DNA from: Isochrysis galbana
Lineage: Eukaryota > Haptophyta > Isochrysidales > Isochrysidaceae
Length of the DNA: 64,000 bases
Assembly: GCA_018136815.1 (NCBI GenBank)
Contig: CM030935.1
Location: forward strand, 6,108,935 to 6,172,934
Direction of reading: 5' to 3'
Shown: positions 19,804-31,500 of the stretch, piece by piece
Layout of the letters: each line of letters opens with the position of its first letter
How positions within the stretch are numbered: position 1 is the first letter of the stretch
Notes under the pieces: model-generated
Database searches by the model: none
The model's input: only the letters and a program-made list of their open reading frames with translations
Told to the model about the DNA's origin: nothing
Made by a program: the position numbers and the translations under genes

Positions 19804-22800
19804 CGGTCTTGCGCCGTTATGCGCGCAAAGCCAAGGCGTCGCGTTCGCTCGACTTCACGGTGGACTGGGCAATTTCCCAAGCTGCTGCCAGCTTGAGAGA
19901 ACGCCCTTCGCTCTGCTCGACCGGCTTCGAACTGGCTGAGCCGAGGACGGCTCTGGCTCGCTTCATGGAGGGGAGAGGCGAAGCAGCTTCTAGCTCTCAC
20001 CTCACGCCTCCCAGCGGTTCGCCAGTGTCTGATTCGGTTGTCGTGATCCTGGACGCAGGCCCCGTTGCCGATGCTTCTCGCCTGCTTCATCAGGAGGACT
20101 CGGAAACAAACGTATCGCAAGACGAGGCCGAGGCGGAAGGAGACCGCTTCCTGCCGTGGGAGTGGCCCATAAAGGACCGCTCTACAACGCCAGGCCCTCC
20201 AAACACGGTGAAGAAGCGCCGCAGCAAGTGGCAGGTCTTCGATCGTGATGTAATTTCGGGGGTCCATCGGTGGCAGGATGTCACGCCTTCCATCGCCCAA
20301 GAAATCGCTGAGCAAGCGGCAGCTGCGGAGCCGTCGGAGCCTTCCATCTTGTCTCAACTGGGCTCCCAAGGCATCAATGCACTATCTCCGAGCGCCTCCT
20401 TCACGGCTGGCGACGAGGGAGTGGCCGAACTGACCAATTCGTTCGTAGCCGAAAGGCCACTCGAAACCTGGGATGTTGGGCCCGACTCGGGAGAAGATGA
20501 CACGCCCGAGATGCCAGAACACCGGAGCATGCAGACCCTCGAGACCAAGCCCTCCGACGCCGCCGAAGGAGAGGATACTCCACGGGCACTGTATTGCGAT
20601 GGGGCTACCGCTAGGGGCCTCAGTGCGGCCGGATTTTCCGAGTTGTCGAAGCTTCCGAAGACAGACTTGCAGAAGTCCCTGGAGAAGGAATGGTCACGCC
20701 AAATGGATCAACCTCGGCATCCGACGGACCGTCGAGGGCTAGGCTATGATGGCGTGCCTAACCCCTCTAGTTCGGCAGAGGCATCCCCATACTCTTCAAT
20801 ACCATTCGTGCCGCAGACGGTAGCCGCCGCTATCGAGCGAGTGCCCCACGTCGATGAACCTTCTCCGTCCAGGCCAGCCTCCAATCCAACCACCCCGTCA
20901 CCCGGAGCCGGAACCTCGCTTCCAGTAGAATCTATCGCGGACACTCCGCCGCCACTCTACCCTCGTCACTGCCTCTATGTCCGCGATCTCGTGGTCTGCC
21001 GTGCCGATGGCGACCGCGCAGCTCAAGGGTTCGTTCTCCCGGACGTTGCTCTCACGGTGAACAGCACCCTGGCTGACACTGGAGCGGGCCCGTCAGTAAT
21101 CACCACTGCTCTTCTCGATCGACTACCTGAAGACGCTTGCGTCGAACGCGTATCGGACGCTACCGTCCCCAACCTACATGGGCCGGACGGCCTTCCTCTC
21201 ATCACTAGGGGCCGGGCTAGCCTCGTCTTCTCCTTGTCCGGTCGCCTCTTTCGTCATTTGTTCGCGGTCATCGAAGGGAACCCGATGCTTCTGCTCGGGA
21301 ACGATTTTTTGGCCGCCCACTCCGCTACCATTTCTCTCGACGCCGCGAGCTCGGAAGGAAGCCTCCGCCTCCGTCCGGCCTCTGGCGATTCAGAAGACTC
21401 TTCAAGAGTCCTTTCCGAATGTGTAGTCAGAGTTTCCACGGCGCCGCCCCCAGTCGCGGACTCCGGCTTCGTCGGAGCTATCTCGATGTCACCCGGTCAG
21501 CCGCTGACTGTCGACTTTCTGGAGAGGTCGACGGGAACACGAGAGACCCCGGGCGGATCGGAGGGTGAGGCTGCTGCTGATGCTAGGCAGCCACTCTATA
21601 CACCTCTCTTTGAGTCTGCCGACGAGTTTGCGGCCAAAGCTCCGGCGTCTACCTCGTCCGAATATCTTCTCTACACGGAGCAAGCGGTGACGATTCCTGC
21701 CTTCCACCGCGCAACCATCTGGGTCAGGGTTCCGCTAGCTCTCCGAGATCATTCGGACTGCGCGATGCTAGTCGACCGCCTACCAAATCGCGAGGCTCTC
21801 GATTCGTCCCCTCTCGTAATGCCCACGGTGGTCACGCCCACGGACGATCACCGCATCGCGGTGACGATCGTCCACACCGGGGTCAATGCGCTGACCCTGC
21901 CGTCTCTGCATCCGATAGCTTCGCTCCAGGTGCGCTTCAAGTTGCACCGGGGCTGGACTCCGACTGGAAGCGAGGGGGATGGTGACCCTGTCACCGCGCT
22001 GAGCGAGGAGCAACGATCTCTACTCGACTCAGCCACCATCGATCCAGACCGGCTTCTTTCCGACGATCAACGAGAAGAAGTACGCCAACTCTTGGCCCGG
22101 CGCATCAAAGCTTTCGCGTTGCACCCAGGGGCTCCAAACCATACGCACGTTCTCGAGGTGGAGTTGCCACTCAACCCCGGCGCTGTTCCTCACCGGCATG
22201 CTCCGTCTAGAGTGGGCCGCGCGGGCGAGCTCATCATAGAAGAGGAGGTAGCCAAGATGGAAGCCGCCGGCATTATTCGCAAGTCAAATTCGGCTTGGGC
22301 TTCCCGAGTAGTCCTGGTCAGCAAGAAAGATGGCTCCGTTCGATTCTGCGTGGACTACCGCGACACGAACGCCAAGCTACGCGTCGAGGATAGCCCTCTA
22401 CCCCTCATTGTAGAGGCTATTGATAGGCTAGCGTCCGGCCAAGGGCCGCTCAGTTCTCTCTTTTTATGTACTCTCGATTTAGCCTCTGGTTTTTGGGGCA
22501 TCCCGATCAAAGAATCGCACAAACATATCACCGCTTTCACTACCCACCGCGGCAAATACGAGTTCAACTTTCTACCGTTCGGCATCCAATCAGGTCCCTC
22601 CTACATGTGCAGCTTGATGGACATCGTTCTCGGTGCGCTAGCGTGGGAGATCTGCATGCCTTACCTCGATGATGTGGGCATCTGGTCAACGGGCGTGGGT
22701 CCTTCCGAAGAGGCCAGGGCACAAGCTTCGTTCGAGCAAATGCTTCACCGGCTAGACCTAGTTCTCGAGCGGCTAGAGTGGGCCGGCCTGACCTGCAAGA

Positions 22801-25800
22801 TGTCCAAGTGTGTCTTCTTTGCCACCTCTACGGAGTACCTCGGTCACGTTGTCTCGAGGGAAGGTCTCAAGATGGACCCGAAGAAGGTCGCAACTGTCGC
22901 CGACATCGACCCGTCATCCATCAACTCCTTGGAAGCGGTTCGATCTTTCCTCGGCCTTTGCTCCTACTACCGTCGATTCATTCGCCAATTCGCCGCTAAG
23001 GCTGCTCCCTCACTGCTCTCACGCGGAAGGGCTGCGACGTGGCAAAGGAGTCCCAGTCCGAGGAGTGTCGCCGAGCTATCCAAGAGCTCAAGACAGCGAT
23101 CACCTCGGAGCCCGTCTTGACTCCACCCAGGGATGATCGGCCCTTCATCGTCAAGACCGATGGGGCTAGCAAGTTGGGCATCGCCGGCATCCTCTCGCAG
23201 CTAGGAGACGATAACCGTGAACGAGTCGTTGGGTACTACGCTCGCAGTCTCACCTCGGCCGAACGCCATTGGACGGTGACCGAGATTGAGCTCTTGGCTG
23301 CCCTGGAATCAATCCGAAATTGGCGACCCTACCTTTGGGGGCGTCGGTTCAAGTTAGTCGTCGACCACTCCGCGCTGCGATGGCTGCATACCATGAAGGA
23401 TCAAGTAGCCGGTGGGCCAGCCTCTCGGCTGACTCGGTGGGCTCTCAAGTTGGCTGAGTACCGGTTCGACGTCGAACATAAACCAGGAGCTGTTCATCAA
23501 GATGCTGACGGGCTGTCCCGGCTAGCATCCCTGGAGCCGGAACACGAAGACGAACCACTCGCCGGCCTAGCGTCACTGGCGCGCGTGAGCCTGGCTCAGA
23601 GTCTCTAGCCGAGCAGGAACGGTCCATCCGGTGGCTGCCATCACGCGCTCCGTAGCTACGGCGCGAGGGCTTCAAGCTTTGGACCGATCTCGTCGTCGAG
23701 CCTCCGATTCCGGGCCCGCCATCCAGTCCAGTTATTTGGCTCCGGGTACGCCGACTTCCGAAGAGATGAAAGCGGCCCTGGCGGAAGATCCGTTCGTAGA
23801 GCCACTCCTGGCTCAGGAGAGACGGCCAACACGAGCCATCAGGCCAAGGGTCGCCTCCGCCGGCCGCCGCCTCAGGCCCCATTGCCGACGATGATTCGTG
23901 TTCCAGTTCTGTCGCTCCCGTTTCCGCTCAGCAATCCAAGATGTTTCGCCGTTTCGTCGTTCACGATGGGCTCGTCTACTATCGCACCGTTCCTGACTCC
24001 ACCGACCCGGACTCGCTAGTGCTCTATGTTCCGCCCTCGTTGCGGTCTCGCTACCTTTTTGCCTACCACGATCGCTCCGGTCACCTTGGAGTTTCTCGTA
24101 TGTCCGGTCTTCTTCGTACTCGGGTATACTGGCCTGGCATGTCTTCCGACGTTGCATCCTACGTCCGGGAATGCCACGAGTGCACCCTCGCCAAGCCGCT
24201 ACCTAGGGCTCTAGCGTCGCCCTCCGGTCTCTCTGTGGGTACCTACCCCTTTGATGTGGTCTACTGCGACGTGCTCTCGCTAGCTCCCACTCACAACTTC
24301 GTGCCTGGAGTCTCGGGTTACGACAAGCTGGTCGTCTTCATCGACTCGCTCACTCGATGGATTGAGGCTGAGCCGTCGAATGGGGATCCCTCGTCGGAGA
24401 TGGCCTTGGACATGTTCATCCGCTTGATTGTGACGCGTTATGGAGTCCCTAGGCAGCTTCGGACCGACGCCGGTTCGAATCTTTGTTCGGTTCTTGTTTC
24501 GCGTATTCTGGAGCTCACCGGGACTGATTTGTCGAGTACAGAGCCGTACCGACATGAAGGTGTAGGCTTCGTCGAACGCGCTCAGCAAACGCTCATCCGT
24601 TTAATGCGCGCCTCGAACGAGGGTGGCAGCCATTGGGTCGACCATTTGCCGTTCCTACTCCTCTCGTTGAGGGCTTCTTCCGGTCGTGTTACCTCCCGGT
24701 CTCCAGCGTCTTTGATCTTTGGGCGTGAGCTGCGTCTGCCCGCTCAACTCTCTGATCCGAAGTCTGTTTCGCCAACTGCTCTCGAGGCGGCGTCCGCCGA
24801 CGTTCGCTCGTACGCATCCAGGCTCAATGCGAGCCTCCGCCTCTCTTGGTCCAGCGCTCTCGAGGCTACCCTAGCCGCTCAGGCTGAGTCAGTCCGTGAC
24901 GCTACCATCAAGTCTCAAAGACCAGCTCGTTTCGAACCTGGGGATCGCGTCTGCATGCGATTACCAGGCCATGCCAACAAGTTGCAATTCATCTACTCGG
25001 GTCCCTACCGCGTTGTAGAGGCTCTGTCCGACACTAGGTACCGACTCCGTGATCTGGAGAACCGGTTAGTCAAGGAGGAGGTGCATATCTCGAACCTCCG
25101 GCCGTATCATACTTTCGTTGATGAAGAGCCGCTGGCTGACGACGAGTACATCGTTGAAAAGTTGCTCGATCGTCGTAGCCATGGCGATTCTATCGAGTAC
25201 CTCGTGAAGTGGCGTGGCTATTCTCTTCGAGAAGCCACCTGGGAGCCTCGTTCCGAGTTGCTCCGTCGTTGTTCTGATTTGCTTGATGATTATGATCGCT
25301 CCGTCGAAGAGACTTGTCCAGAAGATGTTGAGTCCCCGGAAGCAACTTCTTCGTCGGCCAGGGATACTCCTCTTCCTCTCGTTCTCGATGCGCCGTCTTC
25401 GCGCACTCGATCCAGGCTCCATCCTCGTTGATCCCATGTCTTGGGTAAGGGACCCGTCCCTCTAGGCTAGCCCACGCCTCGGCTAGGGCTCCGAGTTCAA
25501 GTTTCCGTCCGAGCGAATCATGGAGGTGCTGAACGCGTGCTGCCTGCGCTCTACACCCGGCGCAACACCCGAGCAAAGCTCCTGTAAAAGGGAGAAGTGG
25601 GTGGGGCAGTGCGTACGAAAGAGGCCGCCGCGTTAAGCCGCCGATTTCGTGCTCGCTTTGGATCCAAAGGGTGTTCTTGTCTCCACGTTTCGCTCGCTAT
25701 GTTTCGTTGCTTCTTGTTCCGATTCTGACCTCTGGTCAGCTCAGGTTCCAGGTTCCAGGTCTCTGTTTCCAGGTTCACCGCTCGACATCGGGAGACGTCT

Positions 25801-25817
25801 CGATCTTAGTCGGGGGG

Positions 25818-27130
25818 TGTCGCATTCATCCTAGATGATGCGATTTCCAGGCTCTTGTTTCCAGATCCTTCGCCGTGCGGCCACACGGTGAAGCTCAGGT
25901 ACATCTAGGTTGGTAGGGTTCGTCCCTAGCGATCTAGAATTCGAGTTCTTGTTTCGTTCCTTCTAGCCTGTTTGTCAGGTCTAGATTCCAGGTTTCCTCC
26001 TTTCGGGTAATCTTGACCCAAAGGAGCCAGGTCGCCTGTCACTCGCTGCGCGCTTGTCTCAGGCTCTCAGGTTACCTTGTGAAGGCTTGTTTAGCTTCTT
26101 GCAAGGCTTGTCGTTTCTTGTTGGGTTCCGGTTCTTTCTTGGGACCTGCTCACTTTCGTTGTCGTCCAGGCCTGTTCTTCGTAGGTTCTGCTTGGCCTGG
26201 TTAGGGTTTCGTTGCCTTCCCGCGTTCGGCGTTTGGCGTTGGCGTTCGGAAATTTCCTCTCACATTCCCTAGGTCCGCTACCCTTGGCTTGTAGGTCCTT
26301 GCTTCTTTCTTCTCGGTCAAGGTTTTGGCGAGCAAGTCGGTTGCTCTATCCGCTCGAGATTTGAGGTTTAATTTGCTATCTCCCTTGGAGACCGGTGTAG
26401 GTTCGCTTCCTAGGTGAGGGAATCTTTCCCCTTGATGCAAGTTACATGCAAGCCTTGGCCCTTTGGTGTTTCTTCCCCTTGGTTGCTACTCAGGGTTGTT
26501 CGTTAGAAGCGTCTAGAAGGTTCACGCTCAACGGCAAGATTTCCTCTGTCGTGAAGAATCTCGTTGCGATCTGTATCCAAAGTGATCGCCGTGGTCGCGC
26601 GACAGGACGCTCCCCTTCGGACTCTCCGCTACGTGGGAAGTTACAACGGAGACACGCTCCGGCCGTCGCTGCGGAGTCTCTCTCTCTCTCGCTCTCTCTC
26701 TCCGTCTCTCGCGACGTGTTTGAGTTATCGGTGATTTGGGGTCGCGGTTGCTTGATAATTTGCTTGTTTGGGTGAATGATTCCGGTGTGTTCGTGAGTCG
26801 GTGTATCCTGTTGTTCTCAGCTCTTGTCCGTCGTTGTTCGCTGCGTCGCTGCACTCAAGCAGCCTAGGCTCCCTCCCTGAGGGAAGAGTTCTTTGTAGGT
26901 CTAACAATCTCTTAAACCCAACACACTAGGGCCGCTAGGAGCGCCTCGCCGCCCCACAGCCTTCGTTCGCCGTTCGTTCCCTGTCCAGACACCCAATGGG
27001 GTTGCCCGACCCAGTCCAGAATTTCATTCACCCGACTCCCGGTGGGGAGGAGGGCCAAAGCGCCGCGCTAGCCGCCGGTGCTGCTCGCGACGGAGTGGCT
27101 CAGAGCCCTCCGGCTCCGCTCGACTCGACA
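25818..27130 (+). repeat. LTR 2 (3' LTR of copy 1)
   Basis: It follows the polypurine tract (GTCGGGGGG) and shares all subfamily-specific substitutions with LTR 1, differing only by small length changes. It ends CTCGACTCGACA at 27130. The three bases that follow are GTA, then the assembly gap. Confidence 0.88.
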
Positions 27131-27133
27131 GTA

Positions 27134-27233
27134 NNNNNNNNNNNNNNNNNNNNNNNNNNNNNNNNNNNNNNNNNNNNNNNNNNNNNNNNNNNNNNNNNNN
27201 NNNNNNNNNNNNNNNNNNNNNNNNNNNNNNNNN
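27134..27233. other. Assembly gap, 100 N
   Basis: Exactly 100 N, a size commonly used as a placeholder of unknown length. It falls precisely at the 3' end of one LTR and within the first bases of the next, as expected when near-identical repeats prevent contig joining. Confidence 0.98.
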
Positions 27234-28542
27234 CGCATTCATCCTAGATGATGCGATTTCCAGGCTCTTGTTTCCAGGTCCTTCGCCGTGCGGCCACACG
27301 GTGAAGCTCAGGTACATCTAGGTTGGTAGGGTTCGTCCCTAGCGATCTAGAATTCGAGTTCTCGTTTCGTTCCTTCTAGCCTGTTTGTCAGGTCTAGATT
27401 CCAGGTTTCCTCCTTTCGGGTAATCTTGACCCAAAGGAGCCAGGTCGCCTGTCACTCGCTGCGCGCTTGTCTCAGGCTCTCAGTTACCTTGTGAAGGCTT
27501 GTTTAGCTTCTTGCAAGGCTTGTCGTTTCTTGTTGGGTTCCGGTTCTTTCTTGGGACCTGCTGACTTTCGTTGTTGTCCAGGCCTGTTCTTCGTAGGTTC
27601 TGCTTGGCCTGGTTAGGGTTTCGTTGCCTTCCCGCGTTCGGCGTTTGGCGTTGGCGTTCGGAAATTTCCTCTCACATTCCCTAGGTCCGCTACCCTTGGC
27701 TTGTAGGTCCTTGCTTCTTTCTTCTCGGTCAAGGTTTTGGCGAGCGAGTCGGTTGCTCTAGCCGCTCGAGATTTGAGGTTTAATTTGCCATCTCCCCTTG
27801 GAGACCGTGTAGGTTCGCTTCCTAGGTGAGGGAATCTTTCCCCTTGATGCAAGTTACATGCAAGCCTTGGCCCCTTTGGTGTTTCTTCCCCTTGGTTGCT
27901 ACTCAGGGTTGTTCGTTAGAAGCGTCTAGAAGGTTCACGCTCAACGGCAAGATTTCTCGTCGTGAAGACATCTCGTTGCGATCTGTATCCAAAGTGATCG
28001 CCGTGGTCGCGCGACAGACGCTCCCCTTCGGACTCTCCGCTACGTGGGAAGTTACAACGGAGACACGCTCCGGCCGTCGCTGCGGAGTCTCTCTCTCTCT
28101 CGCTCTCTCTCTCCGTCTCTCGCGACGTGTTTGAGTTATCGGTGATTTGGGGTCGCGGTTGCTTGATAATTTGCTTTGTTTGGGTGAATGATTCCGGTGT
28201 GTTCGTGAGTCGGTGTATCCTGTTGTTCTCAGCTCTTTGTCCGTCGTTGTTCGCTGCGTCGCTGCACTCAAGCAGCCTAGGCTCCCTCCCTGAGGGAAGA
28301 GTTCTTTGTAGGTCTAACAATCTCTTAAACCCAACACACTAGGGCCGCTAGGAGCGCCTCGCCGCCCCACAGCCTTCGTTCGCCGTTCGTTCCCCGTCCA
28401 GACACCCAATGGGGTTGCCCGACCCAGTCCAGAATTTCATTCACCCGACTCCCGGTGGGGAGGAGGGCAAAGCGCCGCGCTAGCCGCCGGTGCCGCTCGC
28501 GACGGAGTGGCTCAGAGCCCTCCGGCTCCGCTCGACTCGACA
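27234..28542 (+). repeat. LTR 3 (5' LTR of copy 2)
   Basis: At several sites LTR 3 carries the variants of element A (5.4-8.1 kb), and at others those of LTRs 1, 2 and 4. It is therefore not simply another reading of LTR 1. It could come from a different genomic copy, a different haplotype or a recombinant. Confidence 0.85.
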
Positions 28543-31500
28543 AGCACGAAATCAAGCTCGTCCTCGGCCGCAGAGGAGGAACCCTCAGGGAACCTTCTCT
28601 GCCCGCTGCAGCTTCTGTTCCCGTGGGATGTCCGAGTGATCCCACGGCCTGAGGCTGCACCAATGGCACCCATCACTCCGGCTGCTATCTCCACGACTGG
28701 CTCCGATCAGCTCGTGGCGGATGGCGAGCTTGTCCGCTGCCTTCGGCACCCACCGGGTGCAATCACAGCGGGCCATGGTGGAGCATGACCCTCTCCCATG
28801 AGGCCAACTTCAGCGTCGCTGAGTTGGCCAATGAGGTGGAGGAGGGTCCCCTCCCTCTGATTCAGTTTGACCCCCTCCTCACCTTCGAGATGATGAGTCT
28901 GAGGTCGGTGAAGGGGAGGGATCAGCTTCCGAAGCCCCGCCTACCGGGACTATGCCCCGCCGTCATCAAAAGGGGTCCTTGATCAAGAGATCACCCCGAT
29001 CGAGACGGCCGCGGCGCGTCAGGATGCGGAAATGGCAAGGCTTCAGCGCAGACCAACACCCTAAAAGGGGCTGTGGAGCGCCTACAGTCATCCCTTGCCG
29101 CGGCAGAGGCGAGGGAGGGGCTTCTCCGGGATCAAGTTGAAGCAGGGTTCAAAGCCCTGACTCAGCTACTCCAAGCCCGCCAAGAGCCCGCTTCAAGTCC
29201 GTCCATGGATCGGACCGAGGCGGCTGCGGATTCTGCTAGGCCGGTTCAGAGGGAACCACCCATGGGCGAGCCTCCTGCTCTAGACCAAAGGGCCACGCCT
29301 CTCCGGCTTCTAGGGTTCCACGGTCGGCGTACCCGACCTCCAAATCGGAATCCCGCCGCCAGGATCAGAGCCCTTACCGGGGCCCGACCCCGATGGTGCC
29401 ACTTCGCCACCCTCGTGACCCCTGCCTTCCGGTGGGGATGGATGAGCGAGAGGCATTGTAAGCGAGTGGAAAAATCTCCTCGCCCTGCCTTCACGCGATC
29501 TGGCCCCCTTTACCGCGACTCCGACGAGCACGAGCTCATCCACACCATTTTGAAGAGCAACCTCTCCCTGGCGGGCAACGTTTGGCATTGCCGAATTTCA
29601 TGGAGGAGGACCACTTGCTCAAAGGGTGCGTAGCCCGCTTCTCAGCAGAGCAAACCCTTCACCATCAGTCAGATGGGCAAAGAGCTTTCGGAGCTCCGCT
29701 TCCCAAAGGCCCTCGCCTCCGATAACGTTCAAACCGCGGCGACAGCCTGGAACGAATTTCGGCTAACTCTCATCAAGCCGTTGGAGCGGGCACTAGCGCT
29801 CGGCTGCGATCATCGCGAAATATTTACCTCCTCCTCGCGGCAGCCGGAGCCAATTCCAGCGGCAATTCCTCGCATCTTCGCCTTCCTCCTCGATCTAGTG
29901 GAGGACCGCGCCCTCGCTCTCATCCTGTCCTCGCTGCTGACGTCCTTCTTCGCAAATGCGACGGGACCTTCGCAAACGGGGCCGATGGTTTCGCGAAAGA
30001 CTCGGGCGTCGATGGAGTGGGACCGCATGAGGGAGCGCGAGGCCGGCGCTGATCTATGTGAGCTCAGCAAGAATTTGGTTCGCGCCTACATCCGCAAGCT
30101 TGGCGATTCCGCGGTTGACTCCACCAACGTGTGGGATCATCCAAACATGGCCCATGAGATCAACCAGAGGTTCGAGGAAATCATTCGGAATGATAAGGTT
30201 GATCCTCAGCGCGGCGTCGACAATGCGATTAAATTTGCGGAGGTGCTCGCGGAGACTCGTTTCCGCGTAGAGAACCACGAGCTAGGTCGGTCGGCGCTCT
30301 CGTGTGTCAATCTCTGCCAACGGTACCTCAGCCCTTACGAACAGGCCGGGTGAAGCGTCATCAATCCCGGACCTCGACGAAGCAAACTGTGGCTAGCGTA
30401 CGCTCTAAGGCTTCAGGCGAGGCAAAGAAGCGATGCTTCCCCGTCCCAGAAGACCGGCTTCGACCACGGACATGGTCGCCGCCGTGCAGGCAGCCGTCCA
30501 AGCCACCGTGGCTGAAGCTCTTCGCGGACAGGGACACTCGCCTGCTTCGAAGCCTGACTACCGGGCTGCTGCACCGCCGGCAAGTTACCACTCCAACTCA
30601 CCGTTGCCAGCTATACTGACCGATCCACCGGTCGAAAGGGAGGCTCGTCTCGGCCGCCCAGCCGTCGCTGCGATCCGCCGGCGAACGGCCAAGGGCTACC
30701 GCCTGATTTGGCGTATCCCGGTGGACGCCCGAGCTTTGGAATCGGGCCCGAGCCCGCTTCTGGGCCGTAGCAGGCTATGCCAACACCCAAGGGTCTCGGC
30801 GGCGTTAGCGAAGTGCCGACCGGCCGATAATTCAATGGAAATTCCACGGACGGACGATATCAATAGGGAATCACCGAATGGACGAACGAAAACGGCTGTC
30901 CTTCTGCGCTTTCCGACCTCACGCTCCTCCTGGCACTCCAGCCAGCGAAGCCTGGAAATATGGCACGGGAGACGGTGCTCACAACCCCGTCATCTGTCAG
31001 CCATATATCCGCTTTCTGTGTGAGGCTGGCTGCGGAGAGTGCGGATCGGACGAGCACATTCATAAGCTTCTTCGCTCGATGGTCCGGGTTAAGCCTCAGT
31101 AGGGGTCCGGCGGGGTCCCCGTCCTTCAAACCCTGGCGGAGAACATCGCGGCGGTGGGCCCGAACGCCACCACCACCATCCCGATCCGATCCCTACGCCG
31201 CTTGGGGAGAAGAGCTGTCGACGCGGCGATTCTCCCCTGTCTCTAGCTCTATTCAGTCCTCGACGGTGGGAGCCGCCTCGCCGGCTGAAGCCCCCGCCGA
31301 ACGGCTATCTCGGAAGCCGGAGTCGACACTTGACCCGGCTCCTGGAAACAGGTTTGCCCCGGAGATAGTCGCGACCCGACTCTCCGAAATTCGTGTACGT
31401 CTACAAGTTCTTCTATTACTCCGCACGCTATTAGGATGTTAGGGCCGATTCTCGCTCGCTGCCCCTCTTGGAATCTATTTCTACGGATACTATGCTGTCT

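Larger units (their letters stand above)
13882..27130 (+). mobile_element. Ty3/Gypsy chromovirus, copy 1, with methyltransferase-like domain
   Basis: This LTR retrotransposon of about 13.25 kb has the following order: 5' LTR (13882-15203); gag-like region (to about 17.8 kb) with a coiled coil and a terminal Cys/His cluster; a Ser-rich linker; a cytosine-methyltransferase-like domain (about 19.24-19.80 kb); aspartic protease (LADTGAGPS, about 21.07 kb); reverse transcriptase with YLDD (about 22.2-23.0 kb); RNase H (about 23.1-23.5 kb); integrase with HHCC and DDE residues (about 24.05-24.7 kb); chromodomain (about 25.14-25.29 kb); polypurine tract; 3' LTR (25818-27130). Protease-RT-RH-IN order and the chromodomain place it in the chromovirus branch of Ty3/Gypsy. 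It looks nearly whole, with a few breaks. The LTRs differ mainly in small length changes, so it is very young. Confidence 0.92.

Noticed and set aside
24465-24500. GGTTCGAATC, similar to a tRNA B box
   Set aside because: It lies in the integrase coding region of the chromovirus and has no matching acceptor or anticodon arms.
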